From NCBI GenBank assembly GCA_938031185.1, contig CALHGX010000028.1, positions 22,340 to 86,339 on the forward strand: a DNA stretch of 64,000 bases. The letters run 5' to 3'. A model generated the notes under the pieces. That model was not told the origin of the DNA and did no database searches. It worked only from the letters and a program-made list of their open reading frames with translations. The DNA comes from an uncultured bacterium. Its GTDB lineage: Bacteria; Verrucomicrobiota; Kiritimatiellia; CAIKKV01; CALHGX01. This document shows positions 18,069 through 27,035 of this stretch, piece by piece. Each line of letters opens with the position of its first letter. Position 1 is the stretch's first letter. Both the position numbers and the translations under genes were made by a program.

Positions 18069-19229
18069 ATGAAGCGCGTCGCGGTGTTGCCCGCCATCGT
18101 GCTTATTCAGAGCTGTCTCGGCGGCGTGTACGCCTGGACCGCCTTTGTCCCCGCTCTGACGCGGGATCACGGGCTACGGATGAGCCATGCCCAGTTGGTG
18201 TTTGGCCTGGCCATCCTGACGTTCACCGTCGTCATGGTCTTCGCTGGACGGCTATTGACGCGGTGGGGACCGCGCTTGATGGCGCTCGTCTCCGCCGCGT
18301 TTTTTATTGCCGGCCATCTGATTGCTGCCGAGGCGCGAGGTCGTCTTCTTGGGTTGGTTGTTGGCTACGGCCTGGCTGCCGGGGCGGGGATAGGGGTCGG
18401 TTATGTCACGGCGCTGACCACGGGCGTGCGCTGGTTCCCCCAGCACAAGGGCCTTGTGACAGGCGTGGCGGTGGGGGGCTTCGGCCTGGCGGCGCTGGTG
18501 CTGGCCGAATTGGTGAAGAAGTGGACGACACTTGGATGGGCCGTGGGCGATATGTTTTACGCGATGGCGATATTTTATGGGGCCGTTGTGACGGTGGGGG
18601 CGCTGCTCTTGTCCCGCCCGCCAGAGCAGGGAGCGGCGGCATCGGCGCCCCTAATGGCGACGAGCCAATTCCTCGCCAGCAAGGCCTTCCGCGTTTTTTG
18701 GGGTGGGATATTTTGCGGAACCTTTGCCGGCCTGCTGGTGATCGGTCTCCTTAAACCGATGGGGCTTGCGGCCGGGTTGTCGTGGCAGGAAACCACCCGG
18801 GGGATTGGCGCCCTCGCAGTGGGCAATGTAGCGGGGCGAATGGTCTGGGGCTGGCTTTTCGATCGGATAGGGCGGCGGACCATCCCCGGTTCGCTGATAT
18901 TTCTGTGCGTGGTTATTGCCGCGTTGATCGGGGCCCGTTTTTCCGCGCCCTTTTTTGTGGTAACCGTCGCGCTGGTTGGTTTCGGATTTGGCGCCTGTTT
19001 CGTGGTGTACGCCGCGCAGGTGGCTGCGCTCTATGGCGCGGAGCAGGTCGGCCGCCTCTATCCGCTGGTTTTTCTGGGTTATGGCGTGGCCGGCATCGCT
19101 GGCCCCTACCTCGGCGGACTGCTGCACGACTGGACCGGCAGCTACACGGCCTCGCTGGCGCTAAGCGCGGGCATCGCGGCTTTGGGGATCATTTTGACCC
19201 GCCCGCTCCTCACTCAGGATCTGGTTTAG
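18069..19229 (+). CDS. MFS transporter, oxalate/formate antiporter-like
   Basis: A 12-span major facilitator protein of ~386 residues. The first helix carries Q-S-C-L-G-G-V-Y-A-W-T-A-F, typical of the OxlT-like subfamily of anion/monocarboxylate carriers. The loop after helix 2 has G-R-L-L-T-R-W-G-P-R, the MFS motif A analogue, and G-R-M-V-W-G-W-L-F-D-R-I-G-R-R is the matching loop after helix 8. The true substrate is not clear. An ATG at 18024 (15 residues upstream, with GAAGG before it) is an alternative start. It follows purE by about 75 bases. Confidence 0.8.
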   Translation: MKRVAVLPAIVLIQSCLGGVYAWTAFVPALTRDHGLRMSHAQLVFGLAILTFTVVMVFAGRLLTRWGPRLMALVSAAFFIAGHLIAAEARGRLLGLVVGYGLAAGAGIGVGYVTALTTGVRWFPQHKGLVTGVAVGGFGLAALVLAELVKKWTTLGWAVGDMFYAMAIFYGAVVTVGALLLSRPPEQGAAASAPLMATSQFLASKAFRVFWGGIFCGTFAGLLVIGLLKPMGLAAGLSWQETTRGIGALAVGNVAGRMVWGWLFDRIGRRTIPGSLIFLCVVIAALIGARFSAPFFVVTVALVGFGFGACFVVYAAQVAALYGAEQVGRLYPLVFLGYGVAGIAGPYLGGLLHDWTGSYTASLALSAGIAALGIILTRPLLTQDLV

Positions 19230-19470
19230 GCGCTTCTTGGCAGCGGGAACAGCGAAGGTCAAACCGCGCAGTGATGCGCACCTCGGTTTCTTTTTGCTGG
19301 TCACGCGCTTGGCGGCGCACGCGCGCAGTTATGCCGCCCGAAGTCTGCACGGGCATCCGTGCCCAGGCGCGGAGCAAGATCGGAAAAGCCGATTGCGGAG
19401 TGGCGTGGCAGGGTATAGGTTTTTCGGCCTCGGTTTTTACGAAAGGGCTCGCCATCACTCGGAGGGCATC

Positions 19471-20577
19471 ATGTTCAACGGCCTGTTCGGTATCACGCAT
19501 TTGTCCGAAGCGCAGACGAGGTCCATCACTGCCGAAAACGTTTATGGGGAGAAGGGACGCGGCGGCATGGCGGAACTCAGCACGACGCCGCAACCCGAGG
19601 TGGTCCGGATCGGTCAGAAATGGGACGGCCCTCATAGCTGCTCGCGCGATTTGGGCCAAAAATGGAAGGTGCGGCCCTGCATCACGCTGCCGCAGCGCAG
19701 CACGACAACGCTGATGGATGTGGACGGGCCGGGGACGGTTCAGCACATTTGGATCACGACGGCCGTGCGGCGGCAGCGGGATTTGATTCTGCGGATGTAC
19801 TGGGACGGGGAGCCGACCCCGAGCGTGGAGACGCCGCTGGGCGATTTCTTCTGCAACTCCTGGAAACGCAGCACCAACATTGTCGCGCTGCCGATCAACG
19901 TCAACCCCTCCGGGGCGCTCAACTGTTATTTCCCGATGCCTTTCCGAAAACACGCCCGGATTACGGTGGAAAACCGTGCGCCCGAGGACCAGGGCGGTTT
20001 CTTCTATGCCATCAACTACGCGTTGGGTCCTGTCGGAGAGCAGGAAGCGTATTTCCACGCGCAGTTCCGACGGACCAACCCCCTGCCGTACAAGAGTGAC
20101 TACGTGATTATGGACGGCATTCGAGGGCGCGGACACTACGTCGGCACTTTTGTGGCTTGGCAGCAAAACAGCGACGGGTGGTGGGGCGAAGGAGAATTCA
20201 AGGCCTTCATCGATGGGGACAAGGAGTTTCCCACCATTTGCGGCACGGGCACGGAGGACTATTTTGGTGGCGCATGGGGTTTTGGAGCTAATTTCACGGC
20301 GCCTTTCCTCGGCTATCAGGACGTAACCACGTTGGAGCAGCCCGGCCGAGCCATGGGGCGGCATGGCAACCGGCACATCATGTACCGTTTCCACATCCTG
20401 GATCCGATTCGATTCCGCGAGGATCTTCGAATCGCGTTGCAGGCGATTGGCTGGCGCAGCGAGGGGCGCTACATGCCGCTCCAAGACGACATCGCCTCGG
20501 TGGCCTACTGGTACCAGACGGAGCCGCATGCGCCATTCCCCCCGCTGGGGGACCGCGACGCGCTCGAGATCATTTGA
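19471..20577 (+). CDS. GH172 (DUF2961) glycoside hydrolase family protein
   Basis: A 368-residue protein of the DUF2961 family, now GH172, whose characterised members act on fructofuranose or arabinofuranose linkages (e.g. difructose dianhydride and D-arabinan enzymes) and assemble from jelly-roll domains. Family blocks are clear: D-V-D-G-P-G-T-V-Q-H-I-W, W-W-G-E-G-E-F-K-A-F-I-D-G-D (~237-250) and C-G-T-G-T-E-D-Y-F-G-G-A-W (~257-269). Catalytic glutamates are expected in the last two (Glu240 or 242, and Glu262). No signal peptide is seen from this start. GGAGG lies 6 bases before the ATG; the frame is open further upstream, but that part looks non-coding. The neighbouring symporter remnant fits a former sugar-use pair. 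Confidence 0.85.
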   Translation: MFNGLFGITHLSEAQTRSITAENVYGEKGRGGMAELSTTPQPEVVRIGQKWDGPHSCSRDLGQKWKVRPCITLPQRSTTTLMDVDGPGTVQHIWITTAVRRQRDLILRMYWDGEPTPSVETPLGDFFCNSWKRSTNIVALPINVNPSGALNCYFPMPFRKHARITVENRAPEDQGGFFYAINYALGPVGEQEAYFHAQFRRTNPLPYKSDYVIMDGIRGRGHYVGTFVAWQQNSDGWWGEGEFKAFIDGDKEFPTICGTGTEDYFGGAWGFGANFTAPFLGYQDVTTLEQPGRAMGRHGNRHIMYRFHILDPIRFREDLRIALQAIGWRSEGRYMPLQDDIASVAYWYQTEPHAPFPPLGDRDALEII

Positions 20578-20659
20578 GGGCTACGGAGAAGAAGGACGAG
20601 TTTTCCCTTGCCGCCCTGCCTTTGATTTGGGCAACACGCCTCAAGAAGTGCCACTACCC

Positions 20660-20679
20660 CCAGATCTTTAGCGATCTGG
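20660..20679. repeat. Short perfect hairpin between GH172 and the symporter remnant
   Basis: CCAGATC (20660-20666) and GATCTGG (20673-20679) are complementary with a 6-base loop. There is no U run on either side. It may help end one of the two converging transcripts, but it is weak as a terminator. Confidence 0.3.
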
Positions 20680-21015
20680 CCTCTCAGAGCCGTGCTGTGA
20701 TATACACGGAGCGGCCATGTAACCTGTTTCACGTTGCGCAAGGGAACAACGGGCCATGATGGCGCACAGCACGGAGATTCCGCGCGAGGGGGGCAAGGAA
20801 TCAAACCGCGCCAACAGCATCAGACACTGCAAGGCGTCCGTGTACATCACGGATACCATGCCGCCCCTCACTGTGCACAAGACCACGACCGCCGAGGCCA
20901 GGAAGCAACCGTGGGCCGTGCGTTCCTGTCGGCGCGCCGCGAGCAGGCCGACAATGATGACCGCGACAATCGAGCTCAGAATAATGGCCGTGTCCAATCC
21001 CGATAGCGCGAACAT
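20668..21015 (-). pseudogene. Remnant of a sodium/solute symporter (SSS family)
   Basis: The ATG at 21015 has a good ribosome binding site (AAGGGGG). It opens with M-F-A-L-S-G-L-D-T-A-I-I-L-S-S-I and continues to A-A-R-R-Q-E-R-T-A-H-G-C-F-L-A, the first helix and loop of SSS carriers. At residue ~42 the sequence jumps to V-V-V-L-C-T-V-R-G-G-M-V-S-V-M-Y-T-D-A-L-Q, which in intact SSS proteins (450-600 residues) lies some 100 or more residues further on. After L-M-L-L-A the family resemblance ends. So this looks like an internal in-frame deletion plus a lost C-terminus, leaving 115 codons. SSS carriers often sit beside glycoside hydrolases in PVC bacteria, which fits the adjacent GH172 gene. 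Confidence 0.65.
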
Positions 21016-21223
21016 GTGGCCCCCTTTTCTGTACGAACCGGCGCGGGTGCTTTTTGCCGTCCCGTGGCTGGGGATTGGCCCGGCCCGGGGGCACGCGGCT
21101 CGGCGCATTGCGTCTCACTACCCATCCGAATCGGTTGTCAAAGGCATTTCTCCGCGACGGTGGGCGGATGCTGGACACGGGGGGCGGTGTGACCTATGAT
21201 CCGGCCCGTTGCAGCAGGTGCCC

Positions 21224-22738
21224 ATGAGCCACGCCGTCGGATTCGACAACGAACGCTATCTCCAGCAGCAGACGGAAGCCATTCTCGAGCGCGTCCGCCG
21301 CTTTGACCGCCTCTATCTCGAATTCGGCGGCAAGCTTCTCTTCGATTACCACGCGGCGCGCGTGCTGCCGGGGTATGATCCGAACGTCAAGATGCGCCTG
21401 CTGCATCAGCTCAAGGATCAAGCCGAGGTGCTGTTGTGCATCTATGCCGGAGACATTGAGCGCAAGAAGATGCGGGCGGATTTCGGCATCTCCTACGACA
21501 CCGACGCGTTGAAGTTGATGGACGATCTGCACGACAACGGCATCGAGGTCACGGCCGTGGTCATCACCCGCTACGACAATCAGCCGGCGGCCGACCAATT
21601 TCGCAACAAGCTCGAGCGGCGGGGCGTGCGGGTGTTCCTGCACCGTGCCACGCGCGGCTATCCCAGCAACGTGGACGTGATCGTCAGCGACGAGGGCTAT
21701 GGCGCCAATCCCTTCGTGGAAACCACCAAGCCGCTGGTGGTGGTGACAGCGCCCGGCCCCGGCAGCGGCAAGCTGGCCACCTGCCTGACGATGATGTATC
21801 ACGATCATCGGCGGGGCCGCAAAGCGGGCTACGCCAAGTTCGAAACGTTTCCCATATGGAATCTTCCGCTCAAGCATCCCGTGAACATGGCCTATGAGGC
21901 TGCCACGGCCGACCTGGGCGATGTGAATCTCATTGACCCCTTTCATCTGGAAGCCTACGGCACGGCGGCCGTGAACTACAACCGCGACATCGAGGTTTTT
22001 CCCGTGCTGCGGAACATCCTGCAGCGCATTACGGGCGGCGATCCGATTTACCGCTCGCCGACGGACATGGGAGTCAATCGAGCCGGTTTCGGCATCGTGG
22101 ACGACGAAGTCTGTCGCCGCGCGGCCTGCCAGGAAGTCATCCGGCGCTTCTTTCGCCATTCCTGCGAATACGCGCTGGGGCTGGCGGATCGCGAGGCGGT
22201 GCGCCGCACCGAGCGGTTGATGCAGGAGCTACAGGTGCGTCCCGAGGACCGCCGCGTGGTCCCGCTTGCGCGCCGTGCCGCGACAGAAGCCGCCCAAACC
22301 GGCAAGGGCAGCCACGGCATCTACTGCGGCGCGGCGATCGAGCTGCACGACGGCGCCATCGTCACGGGCAAAAACTCGCCCCTCATGCATGCCGCCTCCA
22401 GCGTGGTCCTGAACGCCGTCAAGCAACTGGCTGGGATGCCGGATCATCTGCACCTGCTGCCGCCCACGGTGACGCGTTCGATCGGCACGCTCAAGCGGGA
22501 CATCCTTGGCGGCAAGACCGAAAGCCTTAATTTGGACGAAACGCTCATTGCGCTCAGCATCAGCGCGCTTTCCAATCCCGCGGCGCAGGCGGCCATGGAG
22601 TGCCTGACGCGGCTCGCCGGCTGCGAAATGCATTCAACCCATCTGCCTACGCCGGGCGACGAAGTGGGGTTGAAGCGGCTGGGCATCCACGTTACCAGCG
22701 ATCCGTTCTTCCCCACCCGCTATCTGCACATGGACTGA
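21224..22738 (+). CDS. DUF1846 family protein
   Basis: A 504-residue protein of the DUF1846 family, widespread in anaerobic bacteria and of unknown function. Family features are the N-terminal G-F-D-N-E-R-Y-L-Q-Q-Q, Y-L-E-F-G-G-K-L-L-F-D-Y-H-A-A-R-V-L-P-G, and a central V-V-V-T-A-P-G-P-G-S-G-K-L-A-T-C block that resembles a nucleotide-binding P-loop. No signal peptide or membrane segment is visible, so it should be cytoplasmic. The start M-S-H-A-V-G-F-D-N at 21224 is preferred; a codon at 21209 adds five residues. It stands alone between the symporter remnant and the convergent CPBP gene. Confidence 0.85.
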   Translation: MSHAVGFDNERYLQQQTEAILERVRRFDRLYLEFGGKLLFDYHAARVLPGYDPNVKMRLLHQLKDQAEVLLCIYAGDIERKKMRADFGISYDTDALKLMDDLHDNGIEVTAVVITRYDNQPAADQFRNKLERRGVRVFLHRATRGYPSNVDVIVSDEGYGANPFVETTKPLVVVTAPGPGSGKLATCLTMMYHDHRRGRKAGYAKFETFPIWNLPLKHPVNMAYEAATADLGDVNLIDPFHLEAYGTAAVNYNRDIEVFPVLRNILQRITGGDPIYRSPTDMGVNRAGFGIVDDEVCRRAACQEVIRRFFRHSCEYALGLADREAVRRTERLMQELQVRPEDRRVVPLARRAATEAAQTGKGSHGIYCGAAIELHDGAIVTGKNSPLMHAASSVVLNAVKQLAGMPDHLHLLPPTVTRSIGTLKRDILGGKTESLNLDETLIALSISALSNPAAQAAMECLTRLAGCEMHSTHLPTPGDEVGLKRLGIHVTSDPFFPTRYLHMD

Positions 22739-22759
22739 AAGAGTGGCGCGGATGCGCGG

Positions 22760-23500
22760 TCACCAGAAGGTATAGGCACTCACGCCGATCACGTAGAGTC
22801 CCAGCAGCAGATTCGTGATGACGTGTGACCAGACGGCGGCCCACACGTCGCGCGTGCGAGCATACAGCCAGCCATAGATCGCCCCCGCCAACAAACCGGC
22901 CAACCACCGATCGTGCTCGAAGCCAAACACCAGCGCGGTGGCCCAGAAGGCGCCCCAGCGAATCGGGGCCGGCTCAACCTTCGTGAAATTCGGCCGGATC
23001 ATCCACCGATAGAGGAAGCCTCGCCAGAAGAACTCTTCAATCGGTGCGATCACGAGGGCGGATCCCGTCAACCGCGCGATCGTGAGCGGCCAGCCGCAGG
23101 CCGACGGCGCGAATGGCGAGGACACCGTCACGGCAGGCAGGGCCCCAAACGGACGGATTGCATAGCGCCCATACCATTCCCGCCAGGACGAGGCGCCTTG
23201 GAAGTCGCCCGTCTCCGGCAGGACCCAAAGGGCGAAAACGATTGTGCCGACGAGGGTGGCGGGGCCCCACGTTGCGAAACGCGGCGCGGCGTAATAACGC
23301 CAGGGCCGCAGCCACAAGAAGAGGGCGCCGGCCAGCACGGTCTGCAGCGCGTAGCGCATGGCTGGCGGAGGCCAGGGCGCCATCATGACGGCAATCCAGG
23401 CGGCGAAGGGCAGCGCATGCGACCGCACGGCTTTCCATGGTGTTGGTTCCGGCGCCCCGGGCATGGGTGGCAGGTTACCAAGCCGCGACGGCGCTGCCAA
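22760..23500 (-). CDS. CPBP (CAAX-like) intramembrane protease family protein
   Basis: A ~246-residue membrane protein with about six to eight hydrophobic segments. It has the three CPBP/Abi motifs: P-I-E-E-F-F-W-R-G-F-L-Y-R, F-G-F-E-H-D-R-W, and the final S-H-V-I-T-N. The glutamate pair and two histidines are the expected catalytic or metal residues of this intramembrane metalloprotease family. The form resembles the CAAX-related proteins linked to PEP-CTERM/exosortase systems, but no such system is seen here. A second possible start is the Met at residue 13 (23464). It is divergent from the operon beginning at 23605. Confidence 0.8.
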   Translation of the reverse strand: MAAPSRLGNLPPMPGAPEPTPWKAVRSHALPFAAWIAVMMAPWPPPAMRYALQTVLAGALFLWLRPWRYYAAPRFATWGPATLVGTIVFALWVLPETGDFQGASSWREWYGRYAIRPFGALPAVTVSSPFAPSACGWPLTIARLTGSALVIAPIEEFFWRGFLYRWMIRPNFTKVEPAPIRWGAFWATALVFGFEHDRWLAGLLAGAIYGWLYARTRDVWAAVWSHVITNLLLGLYVIGVSAYTFW

Positions 23501-23604
23501 GCCGGGCGGACGGCGCTCCCCGGGCCAAAAGAATCAGCAATAATCAAACAACCGTCCAACATGCGTCTAACGCCGCGTCCGCAGGATCGTAACAAAAGGA
23601 TCAG

Positions 23605-26010
23605 ATGATGCATGGAAAGCACTTCCCGGTAGTACGGCGATCGGTGCCTATTGGCCGGGAGGCCCTCCAACGCCGACGGGAATGGACGCGCCGCATGTTG
23701 GACCGCGAGCAAAACGCTTCTCACGAGCTGGAGCAACTCCCGTTCGGGCCGGGCGACGTCACGGCCGGCGCCGAAAACGAAATGCTGGCCGTCGTGCACG
23801 GTCCACGGGAACAGGTGGACCTGGCCCGCACCCTTTCCGGATCGAACTATTTTCGCAACCTCGCCCGGCGGGTGGCCGCCGGCGATGCGCCGCCGCGTCT
23901 GGCGAGAGAAATTGAGGCCTTCCTCTCTGATAATCGCGAAGCGCTGTGGGAAAACAGTTGGGTGTATTTTCCCGAAGCGCTGCTCACGCCGTATGCCCGC
24001 CGGGTCTTGGACGAAGACCTTTATGCCGACAAACGGGAGCGGACCACGCGCCGCTCGGATGTGGACCGCTTCTTCATGCACCATAACGGCACGCCTTGCG
24101 TGCGGGTGCCCGTAAGCTATCTGCTTAAGCTTTCGTTGGCCGACGCCCTTTTCGCGCAAGGCGAGCCGCCGCCGGCCCTCCGGCGCGTTGGAGAACGAGC
24201 CATGGGGCATTTTCTCAATGACAACACCTCGCCGGAAACCTTCTCCTTCTACACGGTGGACGACCAAGCCGGTCTTGGACGGGCGATGGCCGAGGAGACG
24301 CTGCGTCGTTTCCTCATGGTGCAACTGCTCGCGCAATACGCCAACGAGAAATTCGAGCTGCGCTCCCGGGGGCAGGAAACGCGCATCTGCATGGAGCCCC
24401 ACACGCCGGTGCGTCAAAAACGGTTGAACGAACTGGTGCCGGATTCCTTCTACCGCGATTTGTTCATGAGCCCCTGCCTGTCGGGCTGGGATCGCGGCGA
24501 AGAGAAGCATCAATACATGATTTTATGTCATGAGGTGCTGTCTCGCAGTCGCCTGCACACCATGGCCAAGCTGCGCGAATGCGGGATTCTGCCGCGAAAC
24601 CTGGTGACGCTGCCGACAGTGTCCAACACAAGCCTGGCCAACAATGGCACACATATCACGCTGGGCAGCCGCCGTCTGACGGCCTGGATGGCCGCCGGCC
24701 GGGACGCCTTCACGCCGGAGCGGGAAAAACATCTCGGCGATCTGACAGTGAAAATAGTGGAGCATTTTCTGCCGTTGTTTGTTGGGGCGTACACGGCGGC
24801 GCCGTACCGGTATGATTTCCACGATTTTCATCCCGAAACGGTGCTCGGGTTCCTGCCGCACGAGCTGGACTTCACGCATTTGCGGATGCTCTGGCGGCGG
24901 TGGAAGGGCAAGGCGGACCTCCGGTTCTTCGGCATGGCGCTGACGCCATTCGGCCCGCGGCCGCTCGATCGTTTTCTAGGGGCGGCGCTGGGCTTGCGGG
25001 GGGATTGGGTGCCTGACCAGCGGCTGATTGACTACCTTGTGGCGCCGCTCAGCACGGATCATCATCCGGCGCTGGACGGCACCATCGGCAACGACCTGCG
25101 TCTGAAGAAAGATCTGGCGGAAATGGGGGTTTTCGACCCGCGCATGGCGTTCTATGCCCTTTACCGTCAGCGTCTTTTCCAGCGGATGGGGTTCTGCGGA
25201 TTCGAAGGCCGCCACTACAGCCAGTTTTCCAGTCTTGCCACCGACATGGCGGCCGCAACGGACCTGCAGCGGCTGGTGACGGCGCTGGCCTATCGTTACG
25301 CACTGGCCGACACCGTCACCCATGCCGACATTCCCGACACGCCGGAAGTGGAGAGCGAACGCCGGCAGATTTTCTTTGGCGCCGCCATCGGCCTGCCGAC
25401 TTTTTTCGTTCGCGCCCGCACGCCCAACCGCTTCTTGAGTCGTCTGTTGAGCCGCACAGCTCGCACGCGGGACAGCCATCGTTATCCCGGCCGCCTCCGC
25501 GTCTATCACGTGGAGTACCGGCGGGCCCTCGTGGCTTTACTGGAGCAGGATGCGCCCGATCTCATCGAGGCGTTCAAGATGCGCGACACGATCAGGGATT
25601 TGAAGGACCGCATCGAGCCCGGCTCCTCCGCTTCGGCGCTCAGCCGACTGCTCCGCGGGATCCTCGACGAGGCTGGCGTTCGCACGCCGTTGCGCGCCTC
25701 GGCTGAAACCTTCAACACCGCTGCCGAACGTTACTACCGGCAGACGCTGCAGCGGGCGTTTTTCGCGGAAGCGCTGGATGTGTTTGCGCGTGATCTGCGG
25801 GAAGCCGCCGCGCGAGCCGCGGCCGGTCAGGAGGACGACCTGGCCGCCATCCGCTTCGCCCTGAACGGCGAGGATCCCGTGGCTTTCTTTGAATCCGTTC
25901 GCAACCGCGTGCAGGCGGGGCAGGCCTCCCAATCGGTGCTGCACAAACTGATTATCCTGGCTCTGGCCGTGGTCCGGCATCACGTGGAAAGGAACAGTTT
26001 GCGATCGTGA
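23605..26010 (+). CDS. Large protein of unknown function, first gene of lipid-type operon
   Basis: I do not recognise this 801-residue protein. It has no signal peptide and no membrane span, so it is probably cytoplasmic or peripheral. It is rich in Arg, His and Asp. Conserved-looking clusters that could bind metal or phosphate are M-E-P-H-T-P-V-R (~263-270), Y-D-F-H-D-F-H-P-E (~403-411), F-L-P-H-E-L-D-F-T-H (~416-425), S-T-D-H-H-P-A-L-D-G (~483-492) and G-F-E-G-R-H-Y-S-Q-F (~532-541). A run of T-V-S-N-T-S-L-A-N-N-G-T-H-I-T lies at ~338-352. The C-terminal ~150 residues are mostly helical. Its stop overlaps the GTG of the PSD-like gene (GTGA), so a linked role is likely. Confidence 0.7.
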   Translation: MMHGKHFPVVRRSVPIGREALQRRREWTRRMLDREQNASHELEQLPFGPGDVTAGAENEMLAVVHGPREQVDLARTLSGSNYFRNLARRVAAGDAPPRLAREIEAFLSDNREALWENSWVYFPEALLTPYARRVLDEDLYADKRERTTRRSDVDRFFMHHNGTPCVRVPVSYLLKLSLADALFAQGEPPPALRRVGERAMGHFLNDNTSPETFSFYTVDDQAGLGRAMAEETLRRFLMVQLLAQYANEKFELRSRGQETRICMEPHTPVRQKRLNELVPDSFYRDLFMSPCLSGWDRGEEKHQYMILCHEVLSRSRLHTMAKLRECGILPRNLVTLPTVSNTSLANNGTHITLGSRRLTAWMAAGRDAFTPEREKHLGDLTVKIVEHFLPLFVGAYTAAPYRYDFHDFHPETVLGFLPHELDFTHLRMLWRRWKGKADLRFFGMALTPFGPRPLDRFLGAALGLRGDWVPDQRLIDYLVAPLSTDHHPALDGTIGNDLRLKKDLAEMGVFDPRMAFYALYRQRLFQRMGFCGFEGRHYSQFSSLATDMAAATDLQRLVTALAYRYALADTVTHADIPDTPEVESERRQIFFGAAIGLPTFFVRARTPNRFLSRLLSRTARTRDSHRYPGRLRVYHVEYRRALVALLEQDAPDLIEAFKMRDTIRDLKDRIEPGSSASALSRLLRGILDEAGVRTPLRASAETFNTAAERYYRQTLQRAFFAEALDVFARDLREAAARAAAGQEDDLAAIRFALNGEDPVAFFESVRNRVQAGQASQSVLHKLIILALAVVRHHVERNSLRS

Positions 26011-27035
26011 GCGCGCATCAATTCGTGGAACGCGGCTCCGGCCGTCTGGTTCAGGAACGATTTACTGGCGATCCGCTGGTTTCGTTTTTGTACTCGCGTG
26101 TGCGGGAGCAACCGACATGGCTTTTTCGGGCGCTCACGTCCGCCCGCCTTTGCGACATGCTGGCGATGCTGCACTTCGATCTGAAGCCGACCGATCCGGC
26201 GCTCATGCGGAAGCGACTTGGCGCCCGTCTTGCGCTCGACTGGGCCGAATGTTTTGATCCTCCGGAAACGCTGGACACGGCCCGCAAGGTTTTCGAGCGG
26301 CGAATTCGATATTGGTCGTGCCGCCCGATGGACCCCGACCCTTCGGCGGTGGTTTCGCCGGCCGACGCGAAGATGCTTCTCGGATCGTTGCGGCCCGGAT
26401 CCGGGCTGTTTCTCAAAAAGAAGTTCTTCCGTCTGGACGAGCTGCTTGGCCCGGAGAAAACACGATGGGGCCAAATGTTCTCTCAGGCCGACTACGCGAT
26501 TTTTCGGCTGACGCCGGACAAGTACCACTACAACCACGCCCCCGTATCGGGCGTGGTGGCGGACTTTTATGAGTTGGACGGCGTGTACCAGTCCTGCCAT
26601 CCGGCGGTACTGGTGGCGCAGGCGACGCCACATTCCAAAAATCGTCGCGCGGTTACAATTGTGGATACGGACGTGGCGGGCGGCACGGGCGCCGGATGGG
26701 TGGCGATGATAGAGATTGTGGCGCTGATGATCGGCGACATCGTGCAATGCCACAGCCGCGAGCGGTACGAGAATCCCGTTGCCATGCGGCCCGGCCTCTG
26801 GCTGGAGCGGGGCCGCCCGAAGAGTCTTTTTCGCCCGGGCAGTTCAACGGTGGTGCTGCTGTTTCAACCCGGCCGCGTTCGATTTTGCGAGGACCTGCTT
26901 GCGCACCGGGGCCGGTTGGACGCCGACACAATCTACCGTAATGCGTGGGGCGTGCCGCTGACGGAAACGGACGTGCCGGTGCGCGCCACCATTGCCCATG
27001 CTGTTCCGAAGGCGGCGCAAGGGCTGACCTTATGA
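26007..27035 (+). CDS. Phosphatidylserine decarboxylase-like protein
   Basis: A 342-residue member of the PSD family, which makes phosphatidylethanolamine using a pyruvoyl group formed by self-cleavage. Family blocks: R-R-I-R-Y-W, V-V-S-P-A-D-A-K (~115-122, canonical SPADG with Gly changed to Ala), D-Y-A-I-F-R-L-T-P-D-K-Y-H-Y-N-H-A-P-V (~162-180, with the conserved histidines) and the C-terminal F-R-P-G-S-S-T-V-V-L-L-F-Q-P-G-R-V (~275-291). The cleavage motif is G-S-S-T rather than LGST/GGST, with Ser280 as the likely pyruvoyl source. It lacks the usual N-terminal membrane segment but has a ~95-residue N-terminal part I cannot place. Both ends overlap neighbours by 4 bases (GTGA, ATGA). Confidence 0.82.
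   Translation: MSAHQFVERGSGRLVQERFTGDPLVSFLYSRVREQPTWLFRALTSARLCDMLAMLHFDLKPTDPALMRKRLGARLALDWAECFDPPETLDTARKVFERRIRYWSCRPMDPDPSAVVSPADAKMLLGSLRPGSGLFLKKKFFRLDELLGPEKTRWGQMFSQADYAIFRLTPDKYHYNHAPVSGVVADFYELDGVYQSCHPAVLVAQATPHSKNRRAVTIVDTDVAGGTGAGWVAMIEIVALMIGDIVQCHSRERYENPVAMRPGLWLERGRPKSLFRPGSSTVVLLFQPGRVRFCEDLLAHRGRLDADTIYRNAWGVPLTETDVPVRATIAHAVPKAAQGLTL

Noticed and set aside
19210..19455. Possible 81-codon minus-strand gene ending in a C-S-R-C pair
   Set aside because: The C-x-x-C could suggest a small zinc protein, but there is no ribosome binding site and the frame runs on as a shadow of the GH172 gene.
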